DNA of 64,000 bases from Rhabditoides inermis. Taxonomy: Eukaryota > Nematoda > Chromadorea > Rhabditida > Rhabditidae. Shown one piece after another: positions 1-10,890 of the stretch. Location: assembly GCA_963966185.1 (NCBI GenBank), contig CAWZYM010000341.1, positions 407,001 to 471,000 of the forward strand, read 5' to 3'. A model generated the notes under the pieces. That model was not told the origin of the DNA. It saw only the letters and a program-made list of their open reading frames with translations, and did no database searches. Numbering within the stretch: position 1 is the stretch's first letter; each line of letters opens with the position of its first letter. Both the position numbers and the translations under genes were made by a program.

Positions 1-900
1 TGAATGTGGTGGGTGGACTGTGCACACTGCAATGGAGTGAGAGGGAGATGTTCATGTGGTGGGTGGACTGTGCGTACTGCAATGGAGTGAGAGGGAGATG
101 TGCATGTGGTGGTTGGGCTGTGCGTACTGCAATGTAGTGAAAGGGAGATGTGCATGTGGTGGGTGGACTGTGCACACTGCAATGGAGTGAGAGGGAGATG
201 TTCATATGGTGGGTGGACTGTGCGTACTGCAATGGAGTGAGAGGGAGATGTGCATGTGGTGGGTGGACTGTGCACACTGCAATGGAGTGAGAGGGAGATG
301 TTCATGTGGTGGGTGGACTGTGCGTACTGCAATGGAGTGAGAGGGAGATGTGCATGTGGTGGTTGGGCTGTGCGCACTGCAATGGAGTGAGAGGGAGATG
401 TGCATGTGGTGGTTGGGCTGTGCGCACTGCAATGGAATGAGAGGGAGATGTGCATGTGGTCGGTGGTCTGTGCGCACTGCAATGGAGTGAGAGGGAGATG
501 TGCATGTGGTGGTTGGGCTGTGCGCACTGCAATGGAGTGAGAGGGAGATGTGCATGTGGTGGGTGGACTGTGCACACTGCAATGGAGTGAGAGGGAGATG
601 TGCATGTGGTAGGTGGACTGTGCACACTGCAATGGAGTGAGAGGGAGATGTGCATGTGGTGGGTGGACTGTGCGTACTGAAATGGGGTGAGAGGGAGATG
701 TGCATGTGGTGGGTGGACTGTGCACACTGCAATGGAGTGAGAGGGAGATGTGCATGTGGTGGGTGGACTGTTCACACTGCAATGGAGTGAGAGGGAGATG
801 TACATGTGATGGGTGGACTGTGCGCACTGCAATGGAGTGAGAGAGAGATGTGCATGTGGTAGGTGGACTGTGCGCACTGCAATGGAATGAGAGGGAGATG
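1..900 (+). repeat. 50-bp satellite array (left block, runs off the window)
   Basis: About 18 tandem copies of a 50-bp monomer, recognisable by the core GGGTGGACTGTGC followed by CACTGCAATGGAGTGAGAGG. Copies differ at a few fixed places (GCGTAC, GCACAC, GCGCAC or TTCACAC in the middle; TTCAT or TGCAT at the edge). The order of variants matches 25857-26756 of the main array at a constant offset of 25856, so this block is a copy of the same higher-order repeat. After position 900 the pattern breaks down and passes into a 9-bp array. The open frames on the minus strand follow from the stop-free monomer and are not taken as genes. Confidence 0.97.
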
Positions 901-925
901 TGGTATGTGGTGTGGTGTGTGTGTG

Positions 926-1597
926 TGGTAAGTGTGGTAAGTGTGGTAAGTGTGGTAAGTGTGGTAAGCGTGGTAAGCGTGGTAAGCGTGGTAAGCGTGG
1001 TAAGCGTGGTAAGCGTGGTAAGCGTGGTAAGCGTGGTAAGCGTGGTGATCGTGGTAAGCGTGGTAAGCGTAGTAAGCGTGGTAAGCGTGGTAAGCGTGGT
1101 AAGCGTGGTAAGCGTGGTAAGCGTGGTAAGCGTGGTAAGCGTGGTAAGCGTGGTAAGCGTGGTAAGCGTGGTAAGCGTGGTAAGCGTGGTAAGCGTGGTG
1201 AGCGTGGTAAGCGTGGTAAGTGTGGTAAGTGTGGTAAGCGTGGTAAGCGTGGTAAGCGTGGTAAGCGTGGTAAGCGTGGTAAGCGTGGTAAGCGTGGTGA
1301 GCGTGGTAAGCGTGGTAAGCTTGTGGTAAGCGTGGTAAGCGTGGTAAGCGTGGTAAGCGTGGTAAGCGTGGTAAGCGTGGTAAGCGTGGTAAGCGTGGTA
1401 AGCGTGGTAAGCGTGGTAAGCGTGGTAAGCGTGGTAAGCGTGGTAAGCGTGGTAAGCGTGGTAAGCGTGGTAAGCGTGGTAAGTGTGGTAAGCGTGGTAA
1501 GCGTGGTAAGCGTGGTGAGCGTGGTAAGCGTGGTAAGCGTGGTAAGCGTGGTAAGCGTGGTAAGCGTGGTAAGCGTGGTAAGCGTGGTAAGCGTGGC
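926..1597 (+). repeat. 9-bp minisatellite (GGTAAGCGT)n, first array
   Basis: About 74 near-perfect copies of GGTAAGCGT with occasional GTGTGGTAAG, GGTGAGCGT and GGTGATCGT variants and one phase break near 1321. Each unit contains G|GTAAG, a strong 5' splice-site match on the plus strand. The frames (GKR)n and (VVS)n arise from the repeat alone. The array lies directly between the 50-bp and the 20-bp arrays with almost no unique sequence. Confidence 0.97.
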
Positions 1598-1605
1598 ATC
1601 TGTTT

Positions 1606-4168
1606 TTGATAGTCAGCATCTGTTTTTGATTGCCAGCATGAATTTTGGATGGCCAGCATCTGTTATGGATGGCCAGCATCTGTTTTGGATGTCCAGCATC
1701 TTTTTTGGATAGCCAGCATCTGTTTTTGTTAGTCAGCATCTGTTTTGGGTGGCCAGCATCTGTTTTGGTAAGCCAACATCTGTTTTTGATGGTCAGCATC
1801 TGTTTTTGATAGTCAGCATCTGTTTTTGATAGTCAGCATCTGTTTTTGATAGCCAGCATGAGTTTTGGATGGCCAACATCTGTTTTCGATAGTCAGCATC
1901 TGTTTTGGATGGCCAGCATCTGTTTTTGATAGTCAGCATCAGTTTTGGAAGTCCAGCATTTGTTTTGGAGGGCCAGCATCTGTTTTGGCTGTCCAACATC
2001 TGTTTTTGATAGTCAGCATCTGTTTTTGATAGTCAGCATCTGTTTTTGATAGTCAGCATCTGTTTTTGATGGCCAGCATCTGTTTTTCATAATCAGCATC
2101 TGTTTTTGATAGTCAGCATCTGTTTTCGATAGTCAGCATCTTTTTTTGATGGCCACAGTGATTTTTGGATGGCCAACATCTATTTTCGATAGTCAGCATC
2201 TGTTTTCGATGACCAGCATCTGTTTTTGATAGTCAGCATCTGTTTTTGATAGTCAGCATCTGTTTTTGATTGCCAGCATGAATTTTGGATGGCCAGCATC
2301 TGTTATGGATGGCCAGCATCTGTTTTGGATGTCCAGCATCTTTTTTGGATAGCCAGCATCTGTTTTTGTTAGTCAGCATCTGTTTTGGGTGGCCAGCATC
2401 TGTTTTGGTAAGCCAACATCTGTTTTTGATGGTCAGCATCTGTTTTTGATAGTCAGCATCTGTTTTTGATAGTCAGCATCTGTTTTTGATAGCCAGCATG
2501 AGTTTTGGATGGCCAACATCTGTTTTCGATAGTCAGCATCTGTTTTGGATGGCCAGCATCTGTTTTTGATAGTCAGCATCAGTTTTGGAAGTCCAGCATT
2601 TGTTTTGGAGGGCCAGCATCTGTTTTGGCTGTCCAACATCTGTTTTTGATAGTCAGCATCTGTTTTTGATAGTCAGCATCTGTTTTTGATAGTCAGCATC
2701 TGTTTTTGATGGCCAGCATCTGTTTTTCATAATCAGCATCTGTTTTTGATAGTCAGCATCTGTTTTCGATAGTCAGCATCTTTTTTTGATGGCCACAGTG
2801 ATTTTTGGATGGCCAACATCTATTTTCGATAGTCAGCATCTGTTTTCGATGACCAGCATCTGTTTTTGATAGTCAGCATCTGTTTTTGATAGTCAGCATC
2901 TGTTTTTGATAGTCAGCATCTGTTTTTGATAGTCAGCATCTGTTTTTGATAGTCAGCATCTGTTTTTGATGGCCACAGTGATTTTTGGATGGCCAGCATC
3001 TGTTTTGGATGTCCAGCATCTTTTTTGGATAGCCAGCATCTGTTTTTGTTAGTCAGCATCTGTTTTGGGTGGCCAGCATCTGTTTTGGTAAGCCAACATC
3101 TGTTTTTGATGGTCAGCATCTGTTTTTGATAGTCAGCATCTGTTTTTGATAGTCAGCATCTGTTTTTGATAGCCAGCATGAGTTTTGGATGGCCAACATC
3201 TGTTTTCGATAGTCAGCATCTGTTTTGGATGGCCAGCATCTGTTTTTGATAGTCAGCATCTGTTTTCGATGGCCAGCATCTGTTTTTGATAATCAGCATC
3301 TGTTTTTGATAGTCAGCATCTGCTTTTGATGGTCAGCATCTGTTTTTGATGGCCACAGTGATTTTGGATGGCCAACATCTGTTTTCGATAGTCAGCATCT
3401 GTTTTGGATGGCCAGCATCTGTTTTTGATAGTCAGCATTGGTTTTGGAAGTCCAGCATCTGTTTTGGAGGGCCAGCATCTGTTTTGGCTGTCCAGCATCT
3501 GTTTTTGATAGTCAGCATCTGTTTTCGATGGCCAGCATCTGTTTTTGATAATCAGCATCTGTTTTTGATAGTCAGCATCTGTTTTTGATAGTCAGCATCT
3601 GTTTTTGATGGCTAGCATGAGTTTTGGATAGCCAACATCTGTTTTCGATAGTCAGCATCTGTTTTCGATGGCCAGCATCTGTTTTTGATAATCATCGTCT
3701 GTTTTTGATAGTCAGCATCTGTTTTTTGATAGTCAGCATCTGTTTTTGATGGCCAGCATGAGTTTTTAGTGGTCAACATCTGTTTTCGATAGTCAGCATC
3801 TGTTTTTGATAGTCAGCATCTGTTTTTGATGGCCAGCATGAGTTTTGGATGGCCAACATCTGTTTTCGATATTCAGCATCTGTTTTTGATAGTCAGCATC
3901 TGTTTTTGATGGCCAGCATGAGTTTTGGACGGCCAACATCTGTTTTCGATATTCAGCATCTGTTTTGGATGGCCAGCATCTGTTTTCGATAGTCAGCATC
4001 AGTTTTGGAAGTCCAGCATTTGTTTTGGAGGGCCAGCATCTGTTTTGGCTGTCCAACATCTGTTTTTGATAGTCAGCATCTGTTTTTGATAGTCAGCATC
4101 TGTTTTTGATAGTCAGCATCTGTTTTTGATGGCCAGCATCTGTTTTTCATAATCAGCATCTGTTTTTG
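1606..4168 (+). repeat. 20-bp minisatellite array
   Basis: About 128 copies of a 20-bp unit with consensus TGTTTTTGATAGTCAGCATC and common variants GGATGGCCAGCATC, GGAAGTCCAGCAT and GGATGGCCAACATC. Higher-order structure is visible: the block at 1793-1999 recurs at 2433-2639 (640 bp later), and 2233-2439 recurs with changes at 2913-3119 (680 bp later). Single-base slips near 3360 and 3725 shift the register. The short open frames on both strands are products of the repeat. Confidence 0.95.
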
Positions 4169-4327
4169 CTCGCTAGATGGAATAGCAAAAGTGTGGGCCC
4201 GAGTGGGCCCGCGCCCCGTATTCGATCATATCGAAATATTTTCTCATGAAATTTTGTATGCATAATGAGAAAAGCATTCCGCATCGATCTGCGTTTACAG
4301 AATTTTGAAATTTTGATTTTGCAAGGA
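4169..4327. other. Short unique stretch, no gene seen
   Basis: About 160 bp of non-repetitive sequence between the 20-bp array and the first hexamer array. It contains a GC-rich palindromic patch (GTGGGCCCGAGTGGGCCCGC) and no recognisable coding or RNA signal. Confidence 0.6.
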
Positions 4328-4557
4328 TAAGGGTAAGGGTAAGGGTAAGGGTAAGGGTAAGGGTAAGGGTAAGGGTAAGGGTAAGGGTAAGGGTAAGGGT
4401 AAGGGTAAGGGTAAGGGTAAGGGTAAGGGTAAGGGTAAGGGTAAGGGTAAGGGTAAGGGTAAGGGTAAGGGTAAGGGTAAGGGTAAGGGTAAGGGTAAGG
4501 GTAAGGGTAAGGGTAAGGGTAAGGGTAAGGGTAAGGGTAAGGGTAAGGGTAAGGGTA
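4328..4557 (+). repeat. (TAAGGG)n hexamer array, left part of a split array
   Basis: About 38 perfect TAAGGG units with the G-rich strand on plus. The array is interrupted by a foldback transposon and resumes for two units at 6660-6672. The hexamer is not a rotation of TTAGGC (the usual nematode telomere repeat) or of TTAGGG. With GGG every six bases the strand could form G-quadruplexes. Confidence 0.97.
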
Positions 4558-6659
4558 CAGTACAGCTCGAGTTAGGTGATCCCTGTCCATGGACGTCCAT
4601 GGACGTCCGGGATTTTGGTGGACGTTTCTGGTGTCTCTCTCTTTACACACTCTCTCGCGTTCCCATCGCCGTCTCCCCACAGGCATTTTATGGTCCCTGT
4701 TTGAAGGGAATGTGGGCAGTGAGAGAACTGACTTTTTGAAATGAACTTTTCATGAAACGAAATCATTACTATCAATTATGTTTTGTTCAGAGCATCTCGA
4801 ATATACCATATTTCATAGTGCTCCGATGAAGTTCACTACTTACTGACTTTCAGTACTGACTTCCATTTTTACGTGAGTATTCAAAACATAATCTATCAGA
4901 GACATATGTAGTATTGTTCGCATTGTTTGTCTTAGTCTACATGCGGTTTGTGGTGACTGATTTTCATCATTTTGAATTCCAATATAATTGGTCCCCCGAT
5001 AAGACAAGGTCCGTTGTTGCATCCATTCACTCTCATCCAGGCGTCCATGTACGGTGTGGACGTGTCTGGTGCCTCTACCATATACACACTCTCTCGCTTT
5101 CCTCTCGCGACGCGCATCGCACAGGGCTATTCTGCCGATGGCGGTACAGTCGGACGCGACTGCTTGTGTGAAGTCTGAAACGTCATTCGACTTTCTAGAA
5201 TCTGAAAATTAGAAAATATAAATATTATATTTATCTGTCTCTTGTAACCGACATCAAGAATATACCATGGTTCATAGGGATCCAATGAAATTCACTACTT
5301 GAGTAGAGCCTCATAGTCAGGGTGGCAACACTTCTGGTCGCTGTCTGTCAAGACTGACAAGTCTGACAAGCGATCGCAACTATTCTATGTTCGAGAAACC
5401 AGCTACAATTTTGTTTGCACTGTTTCCGCCTTTTCGAGATGAGCAAAATGATGTCTTATTTTTGTAATTTCGAACATTTTGAACACATTCAGGTAGTGCC
5501 ACCCGTGCTTATTTCCAGTTGAACTTGAGTGATTGCGCAAATCCACACTCGACTCACTCATTTATGACCCTTCCCCACCGGCAAACGGTCGAGGCAGATT
5601 GCTCCTCTCGCTCCGCCCCTATCCCACTGTTTTTTTTGTGTTTGAGAAATCAGCTGTGATTGTCCGTGAACCGGCTTTCTCTCATCGAGACGAATAACAT
5701 GACGTCTTTCAATTTTGATTTGGACTATTTTGAACAAATACAGATATCACCACCCGGGCTAATTTCCAGATCAACTTGAGTGATGGTGCATTTCCACCAT
5801 CAACTCTCTCTTTTATGGCCCCTCCCCTAGCGAGAGAGAGCGTGATATGGAGGGCGCCAGACACGTAAGACAGCTGGGACCAGAACTGTAGCCACCCTGA
5901 CTATGAGGCTCTACTCAAGTAGTGGATTTCATTGGATCCCTATGAACCATGGTATATTCTTGATGTCGGTTACAAGAGACAGATAAATATAATATTTTAC
6001 TTTCCTAATTTTCAGATTATAGAAAGTCGAGTGACGTTTCAGACTTCACACAAGCAGTCGCGTCCGACTGTACCGCCATCGGCAGAATAGCCCTGTGCGA
6101 TGCGCGTCGCGAGAGGAAAGCGAGAGAGTGTGTATAGAGTAGAGGCACCAGACATGTCCACACCGTACATGGACGCCAAATGAGAGTGAATGGATGCAAC
6201 AACGGGACCTTGTCTTATCGGGGGACCAATTATATTGGAATTCAAAATGATGAAAATCAGTCACCACAAACCGCATGTAGACTAAGACAAACAATGCGAA
6301 CAATACTACATATGTCTCTCATAGATTACGTTTTGAAAACTCACGTAAAAATGGAAGTCAGTACTGAAAGTCAGTAAGTAGTGAACTTCATCGGAGCACT
6401 ATGAAATAGGGTATATTTGAGATGCTCAGAACAAAACATAATTGATGGTAATGGTTTGGTTTCATGAAAAGTTCATTTCGAAAAGTCAGTTCTCTCACTG
6501 CCCACATTCCCTTCAAACAGGGGCCATAAATTGCCTGTGGGGAGAAGGCGATGGGAACGCGAGAGAGTGTGTAAAAAGAGAGACACCAGAAACGTCCACC
6601 AAAATCCCGGACGTCCATGGACGTCCATGGACAAGGATCACCTAACTCGAGCTGTACTG
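4558..6659. mobile_element. Non-autonomous foldback DNA transposon, Tc1/mariner-like ends
   Basis: A 2102-bp element with very long inverted arms: about 4558-5340 pairs with about 5868-6659, with only scattered mismatches by eye. The tips are CAGTACAGCTCGAGTTAGG and its complement. It is flanked by TA on both sides (4556-4557 and 6660-6661); removing the element and one TA leaves an unbroken TAAGGG array. A TA target and a CAGT tip are typical of Tc1/mariner. The centre (about 5390-5860) holds two diverged direct repeats of about 200 bp and no transposase frame. The short open frames in the arms mirror each other and look like chance. A transcript would fold into a long double-stranded hairpin. 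Confidence 0.9.
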
Positions 6660-6672
6660 TAAGGGTAAGGGA
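6660..6672 (+). repeat. Remainder of the split TAAGGG array
   Basis: Two TAAGGG units directly after the foldback element, continuing the phase of the array that ends at 4557. Unique sequence follows. Confidence 0.9.
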
Positions 6673-6754
6673 AAACCCTTTTGCTATGCACAGTGATGTC
6701 ACTTGGAACGTTTTTATCATTAATGCATCGACAATATAAATGCATCGACATCGA

Positions 6755-6914
6755 TAAGGGTAAGGGTAAGGGTAAGGGTAAGGGTAAGGGTAAGGGTAAG
6801 GGTAAGGGTAAGGGTAAGGGTAAGGGTAAGGGTAAGGGTAAGGGTAAGGGTAAGGGTAAGGGTAAGGGTAAGGGTAAGGGTAAGGGTAAGGGTAAGGGTA
6901 AGGGTAAGGGTAAG
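6755..6914 (+). repeat. (TAAGGG)n hexamer array
   Basis: About 27 perfect TAAGGG units, same orientation as the other three blocks. Flanked on the left by an imperfect ATGCATCGACAATATAAATG/ATGCATCGACATCG duplication. Confidence 0.97.
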
Positions 6915-7030
6915 ATCAGAAGATCGCTATTGACGAGATATTTGGAATTTTGCGTTCTCAGGTATTGAAGCAACTTTCTAGAAAAAATGAGTAGTTAGAG
7001 TAGACTTTGAAAAGAGATATCTCTCCGGAA

Positions 7031-7061
7031 GGACGGACAGACAGACAGACAGACAGACACC
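7031..7061 (+). repeat. (GACA)n microsatellite
   Basis: Short run of GACA/GACG tetramers about 20 bp before the first lectin-like exon. Confidence 0.9.
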
Positions 7062-7080
7062 ATAGTAAATATTAGTCTCA

Positions 7081-7376
7081 ATGGGGGACGATGACTGGAA
7101 GTTTTTCGAGGCTACCAACAGCTGTTACAACCAAGTAGTACGTTATCCAGAGTATGATTCATACTAAATATGTCTTAAGTCAGGGTGATAGTTTGGGGCT
7201 TTCTGCATTTGACTACATAAACTGTAGTTACGTAGTTTCTGTGCGGGACCAAACACCGGGCAACCGGTGACTATGATCTCGTACCTCTCCAAGTGAAACG
7301 AAAAATGACCAAGCCTTCACGAGAGTGCAGGCTGCAAGATCGTTTTCACCGACTGCCTGGTGTGTGTGTATGTATG

Positions 7377-7425
<49 letters not shown>

Positions 7426-7483
7426 TTGTGTGTGTTTGTGTGTGTTTGTGTGTTTGTGTGTGTGTTTGTGTGTGTGTGTTTGT

Positions 7484-7515
<32 letters not shown>

Positions 7516-7792
7516 TTGTGTGTGAGTGTGTGTGTGTGTGTGTGTGGTCCCGTGCGGAAAATGATTATCTTCCTTTTATGTAGTGCACAATGCCCCAACT
7601 ATCCCTCTGCCTGAAATTGTTTGTGTGGTCACACAGTGTGACAATTAAATAAGTTTAACGGATAAATCAGTTTTTTTTCTCGTTTTTAGCGCGATGATCT
7701 TCGATCTTTCAACGACGCGGAAGCTGCATGTGTTTCTCTTGGTGCACATCTGGCGTCCGCTCACTCCTGGATGGAACTCGCTTTCATTGCAG
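7081..7792 (+). CDS. C-type lectin-like gene, two exons of a CTLD (incomplete)
   Basis: Two exons that join in phase give the start of a C-type lectin-like domain. Exon 7081-7134 starts with ATG and reads WKFFEATNSCYNQ, the usual CTLD opening before the first cysteine. Exon 7690-7792, after a TTTTTAG acceptor, reads SFNDAEAACVSLGAHLASAH, the helix-2 region with its conserved Cys and Gly-Ala-His-Leu, then a donor GTATAAA. Both junctions are phase 0. The intron carries a TG microsatellite. The second half of the domain (WTG...W..G.P...C) was not found downstream before the tandem arrays, so the gene is either broken by them or continues across a very long intron to 10891. Family members are secreted or membrane-bound sugar-binding proteins, often linked to immunity in nematodes. 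No signal peptide exon was recognised. Confidence 0.65.
7362..7546 (+). repeat. TG-rich microsatellite
   Basis: TG dinucleotides interspersed with TTTG and TGAG interruptions. It lies in the intron between the two lectin exons. The cysteine/valine-rich and His/Thr-rich frames here are artefacts. Confidence 0.95.
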
Positions 7793-8020
7793 GTATAAAT
7801 GTATTACTTTTTGTGACCCTTTTGTCACAGGGTGTCGAATATCATAGAGAATCATCAATCATGTAAACTACGTACAAACGTGTTTTGTCAACATATCAGT
7901 AGTTTTCATTATATTAACACTCAAACAGTAATCAGGGGTCGGATTAAAGCCACGAAAAAAATATTTCGAAATTTTTTCAAAATATTTTCAAAATATTTCC
8001 CTCTATTTCCCTCTATTTAC

Positions 8021-8654
8021 CGTGGTAAGCGTGGTAAGCGTGGTAAGCGTGGTAAGCGTGGTAAGCGTGGTAAGCGTGGTAAGCGTGAGCGTTGGTAAGC
8101 GTGGTAAGCGTGGTAAGCGTGGTAAGCGTGGTAAGCGTGGTAAGCGTGGTAAGCGTGGTAAGCGTGGTAAGCGTTGGTAAGCGTGGTAAGCGTGGTAAGC
8201 GTGGTAAGCGTGGTAAGCGTGGTAAGCGTGGTAAGCGTGGTAAGCGTGGTAAGCGGTAAGCGTGGTAAGCGTGGTAAGCGTGGTAAGCGTGGCGTGGTAA
8301 GCGTGGTAAGCGTGGTAAGCGTGGTAAGCGTGGTAAGTGTGGTAAGCGTGGTAAGCGTGGTAAGCGTGGTAAGCGTGGTAAGCGTGGTAAGCGTGGTAAG
8401 CGTGGTAAGCGTGGTAAGCGTGGTACGCGTGGTAAGCGTGGTAAGCGTGGTAAGCGTGGTAAGCGTGGTAAGCGTGGTAAGCGTGGTAAGCGTGGTAAGC
8501 GTGGTAAGCGTGGTAAGCGTGGTAAGCGTGGTAAGCGTGGTAAGCGTGGTAAGCGTGGTAAGCGTGGTAAGCGTGGTAAGCGTGGTAAGCGTGGTAAGCA
8601 TGGTAAGCGTGGTAAGCGTGGTAAGCGTGGTAAGCGTGGTAAGCGTGGTAAGCG
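8021..8654 (+). repeat. 9-bp minisatellite (GGTAAGCGT)n, second array
   Basis: About 70 units of the same 9-mer as at 926-1597, in the same orientation, with a few frame-breaking variants (GAGCGTTGG near 8086, GCGGTAAGCG near 8253, GCGTGGCGTGG near 8290). It passes after a 4-bp spacer straight into a TAAGGG array. The 9-mer equals the hexamer GGTAAG plus CGT, so the two repeats may be related. Confidence 0.97.
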
Positions 8655-8657
8655 ATT

Positions 8658-8835
8658 TGGGTAAGGGTAAGGGTAAGGGTAAGGGTAAGGGTAAGGGTAA
8701 GGGTAAGGGTAAGGGTAAGGGTAAGGGTAAGGGTAAGGGTAAGGGTAAGGGTAAGGGTAAGGGTAAGGGTAAGGGTAAGGGTAAGGGTAAGGGTAAGGGT
8801 AAGGGTAAGGGTAAGGGTAAGGGTAAGGGTAAGGG
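8658..8835 (+). repeat. (TAAGGG)n hexamer array fused to the 9-bp array
   Basis: About 30 perfect units, G-rich strand on plus, directly after the second 9-bp array. It ends in GGGCCCGCCC. Confidence 0.97.
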
Positions 8836-10207
8836 CCCGCCCACTACAACCAGGAGGAGGAGCGCCGTAGGCGCGACTCCGACTGGTAACTCAACGAAAC
8901 AAGACACTGGTGTCGTATAGGAGGCTAACCATTTGATTTCTAGAAGCTTGAATACACACGTAAACGTATGTTTGTCGTCAGTGTACAGGATATAAACACC
9001 GTATAGGATGAGTGGAGAGGATAGATAGCGAATAGGCGCATAGATGTCATCGCCGTCGGGCTGAGGAGAGTGCATTCGCTGGGTATATCCCAGCATCTCA
9101 TTCACACAAACTAGCTTCACTAGTGCGAAATATCGCTCATAGACGTATAGCCCAGTGTAGATGAGAGCTGTATAATATACTGATAGCAGACCCTATCATA
9201 CCGATGGATAATCCAGTCACTTCATAGCTACACTCTAGCATCCCACACTACAATATTGACATCTCTCAAAGCAATATTGCTACTCTCACACCGCAACGGT
9301 GACCAAAATGTTTTCATAGACAGCGATTCCCACGGTTAAAGGGCAGAGAGGGATTCGCATAAAGGCTGCCGTTCCGCAATCGTATCAACAAACACGTTAC
9401 CCCTTCCAAACGTACAAAAACACGTCGTACGTGAGTACTTATACAGCTCGAGAATGTTGTCTTCAAGACGCCGAAACCTTTAACCTGCAATCCATGTATA
9501 GACTGTTTTATTCCTCTTGACCCTTCTTCTGTCCGACTTCTTCCCTCCAACCCATCATCACAATCGGTCTGCCTCATCATGTACAGCTGGAATACCGAAA
9601 ACCTGTGAGCCGCAAGAGTGCGTGGCGTGCCAACGCCGGCGGTGGGCGGGTGGATGTAAAACAGCGGAGGGTGGGTGGGAATACAAAAGCCGTAGAATGG
9701 AGTGCTTGTCGTTTGCGAATTCGAAAATCGCAGCCGCGGAGCGGCCGCGTAGCGGACAGTCAGTGCGCTGGATCGCAAAAACGGAACATTTTCACTCCGC
9801 TACACTACGTGAAAACGACCGTTTTCACTCACCAGGCACAGGAAAGGGAGAAAACGGCTAGAACAAGCAAAGATCGCGAGTGGAAGGCGACGCGAGGGAA
9901 CGGGGAGCTTATATGATGTTTTGGGCAGCCTAGACAGTGCTCGGTGCCTGTCGCGCTTTCCAAAAAATAACGCGGTGTGCGAGAAAAAGAAAACAGAAGA
10001 CCACAAGATGGTGCTTCCCTATCACGTATCACGTCACCAATTAAACTACAAAATACGGCCTATCCATATGCGTACTTACAAAGCAGTGAAAGTGTACGAG
10101 ATAGATTTATGCATACATCGCGTACCAGGGACGGCTGACGTTCGAACACAAACGAGATGAGAAAATCCACATGTCCATCGACGTATGTGCATGCGATGTT
10201 CCAATCA
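8836..10207. other. No gene recognised
   Basis: About 1.4 kb of mixed-composition sequence between two hexamer arrays. Several open frames of 60-150 codons exist on both strands (for example 9314-9778 minus) but none shows a family motif, a consistent exon structure or a clear start context. If the lectin exons at 7081-7792 and 10891-10977 belong together, this would be intron. Confidence 0.5.
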
Positions 10208-10833
10208 TAAGGGTAAGGGTAAGGGTAAGGGTAAGGGTAAGGGTAAGGGTAAGGGTAAGGGTAAGGGTAAGGGTAAGGGTAAGGGTAAGGGTAAGGGTAA
10301 GGGTAAGGGTAAGGGTAAGGGTAAGGGTAAGGGTAAGGGTAAGGGTAAGGGTAAGGGTAAGGGTAAGGGTAAGGGTAAGGGTAAGGGTAAGGGTAAGGGT
10401 AAGGGTAAGGGTAAGGGTAAGGGTAAGGGTAAGGGTAAGGGTAAGGGTAAGGGTAAGGGTAAGGGTAAGGGTAAGGGTAAGGGTAAGGGTAAGGGTAAGG
10501 GTAAGGGTAAGGGTAAGGGTAAGGGTAAGGGTAAGGGTAAGGGTAAGGGTAAGGGTAAGGGTAAGGGTAAGGGTAAGGGTAAGGGTAAGGGTAAGGGTAA
10601 GGGTAAGGGTAAGGGTAAGGGTAAGGGTAAGGGTAAGGGTAAGGGTAAGGGTAAGGGTAAGGGTAAGGGTAAGGGTAAGGGTAAGGGTAAGGGTAAGGGT
10701 AAGGGTAAGGGTAAGGGTAAGGGTAAGGGTAAGGGTAAGGGTAAGGGTAAGGGTAAGGGTAAGGGTAAGGGTAAGGGTAAGGGTAAGGGTAAGGGTAAGG
10801 GTAAGGGTAAGGGTAAGGGTAAGGGTAAGGGTA
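10208..10833 (+). repeat. (TAAGGG)n hexamer array, longest block
   Basis: 626 bp, about 104 units, with no interruption visible. Same orientation as the other hexamer blocks. It ends 57 bp before a lectin-like exon. The perfect purity suggests recent expansion. Frames such as (KG)n, (RV)n, (LT)n and (PY)n are artefacts. Confidence 0.98.
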
Positions 10834-10890
10834 GTCATTTGCGTGCAACGCGAGTTTCTATGTGTGATCTAGTAATCGGTACCATTCCAG

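Noticed and set aside
850..1712. Frames with (GKR)n, (VVS)n and (LPR)n repeats in the 9-bp arrays, and (KG)n, (RV)n and (PY)n in the hexamer arrays
   Set aside because: Direct translations of microsatellites; all frames on both strands are open.
1793..4059. 68-88 codon frames rich in K, N, R, C and W in the 20-bp array
   Set aside because: Repeat translations ([13 protein letters not shown]); identical copies recur with the higher-order period.
4840..6377. Paired short frames at about 4914-5178 and 6039-6303
   Set aside because: Mirror images of each other from the inverted arms of the foldback element, with no family similarity.
9314..9916. Overlapping open frames of 100-154 codons on both strands
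   Set aside because: No motif, no splice signals joining them to other exons, and no codon bias like that of the histone genes.
10208..10833. Telomere or chromosome end
   Set aside because: The repeat is not the nematode or vertebrate telomere hexamer, and unique sequence with genes continues on both sides.
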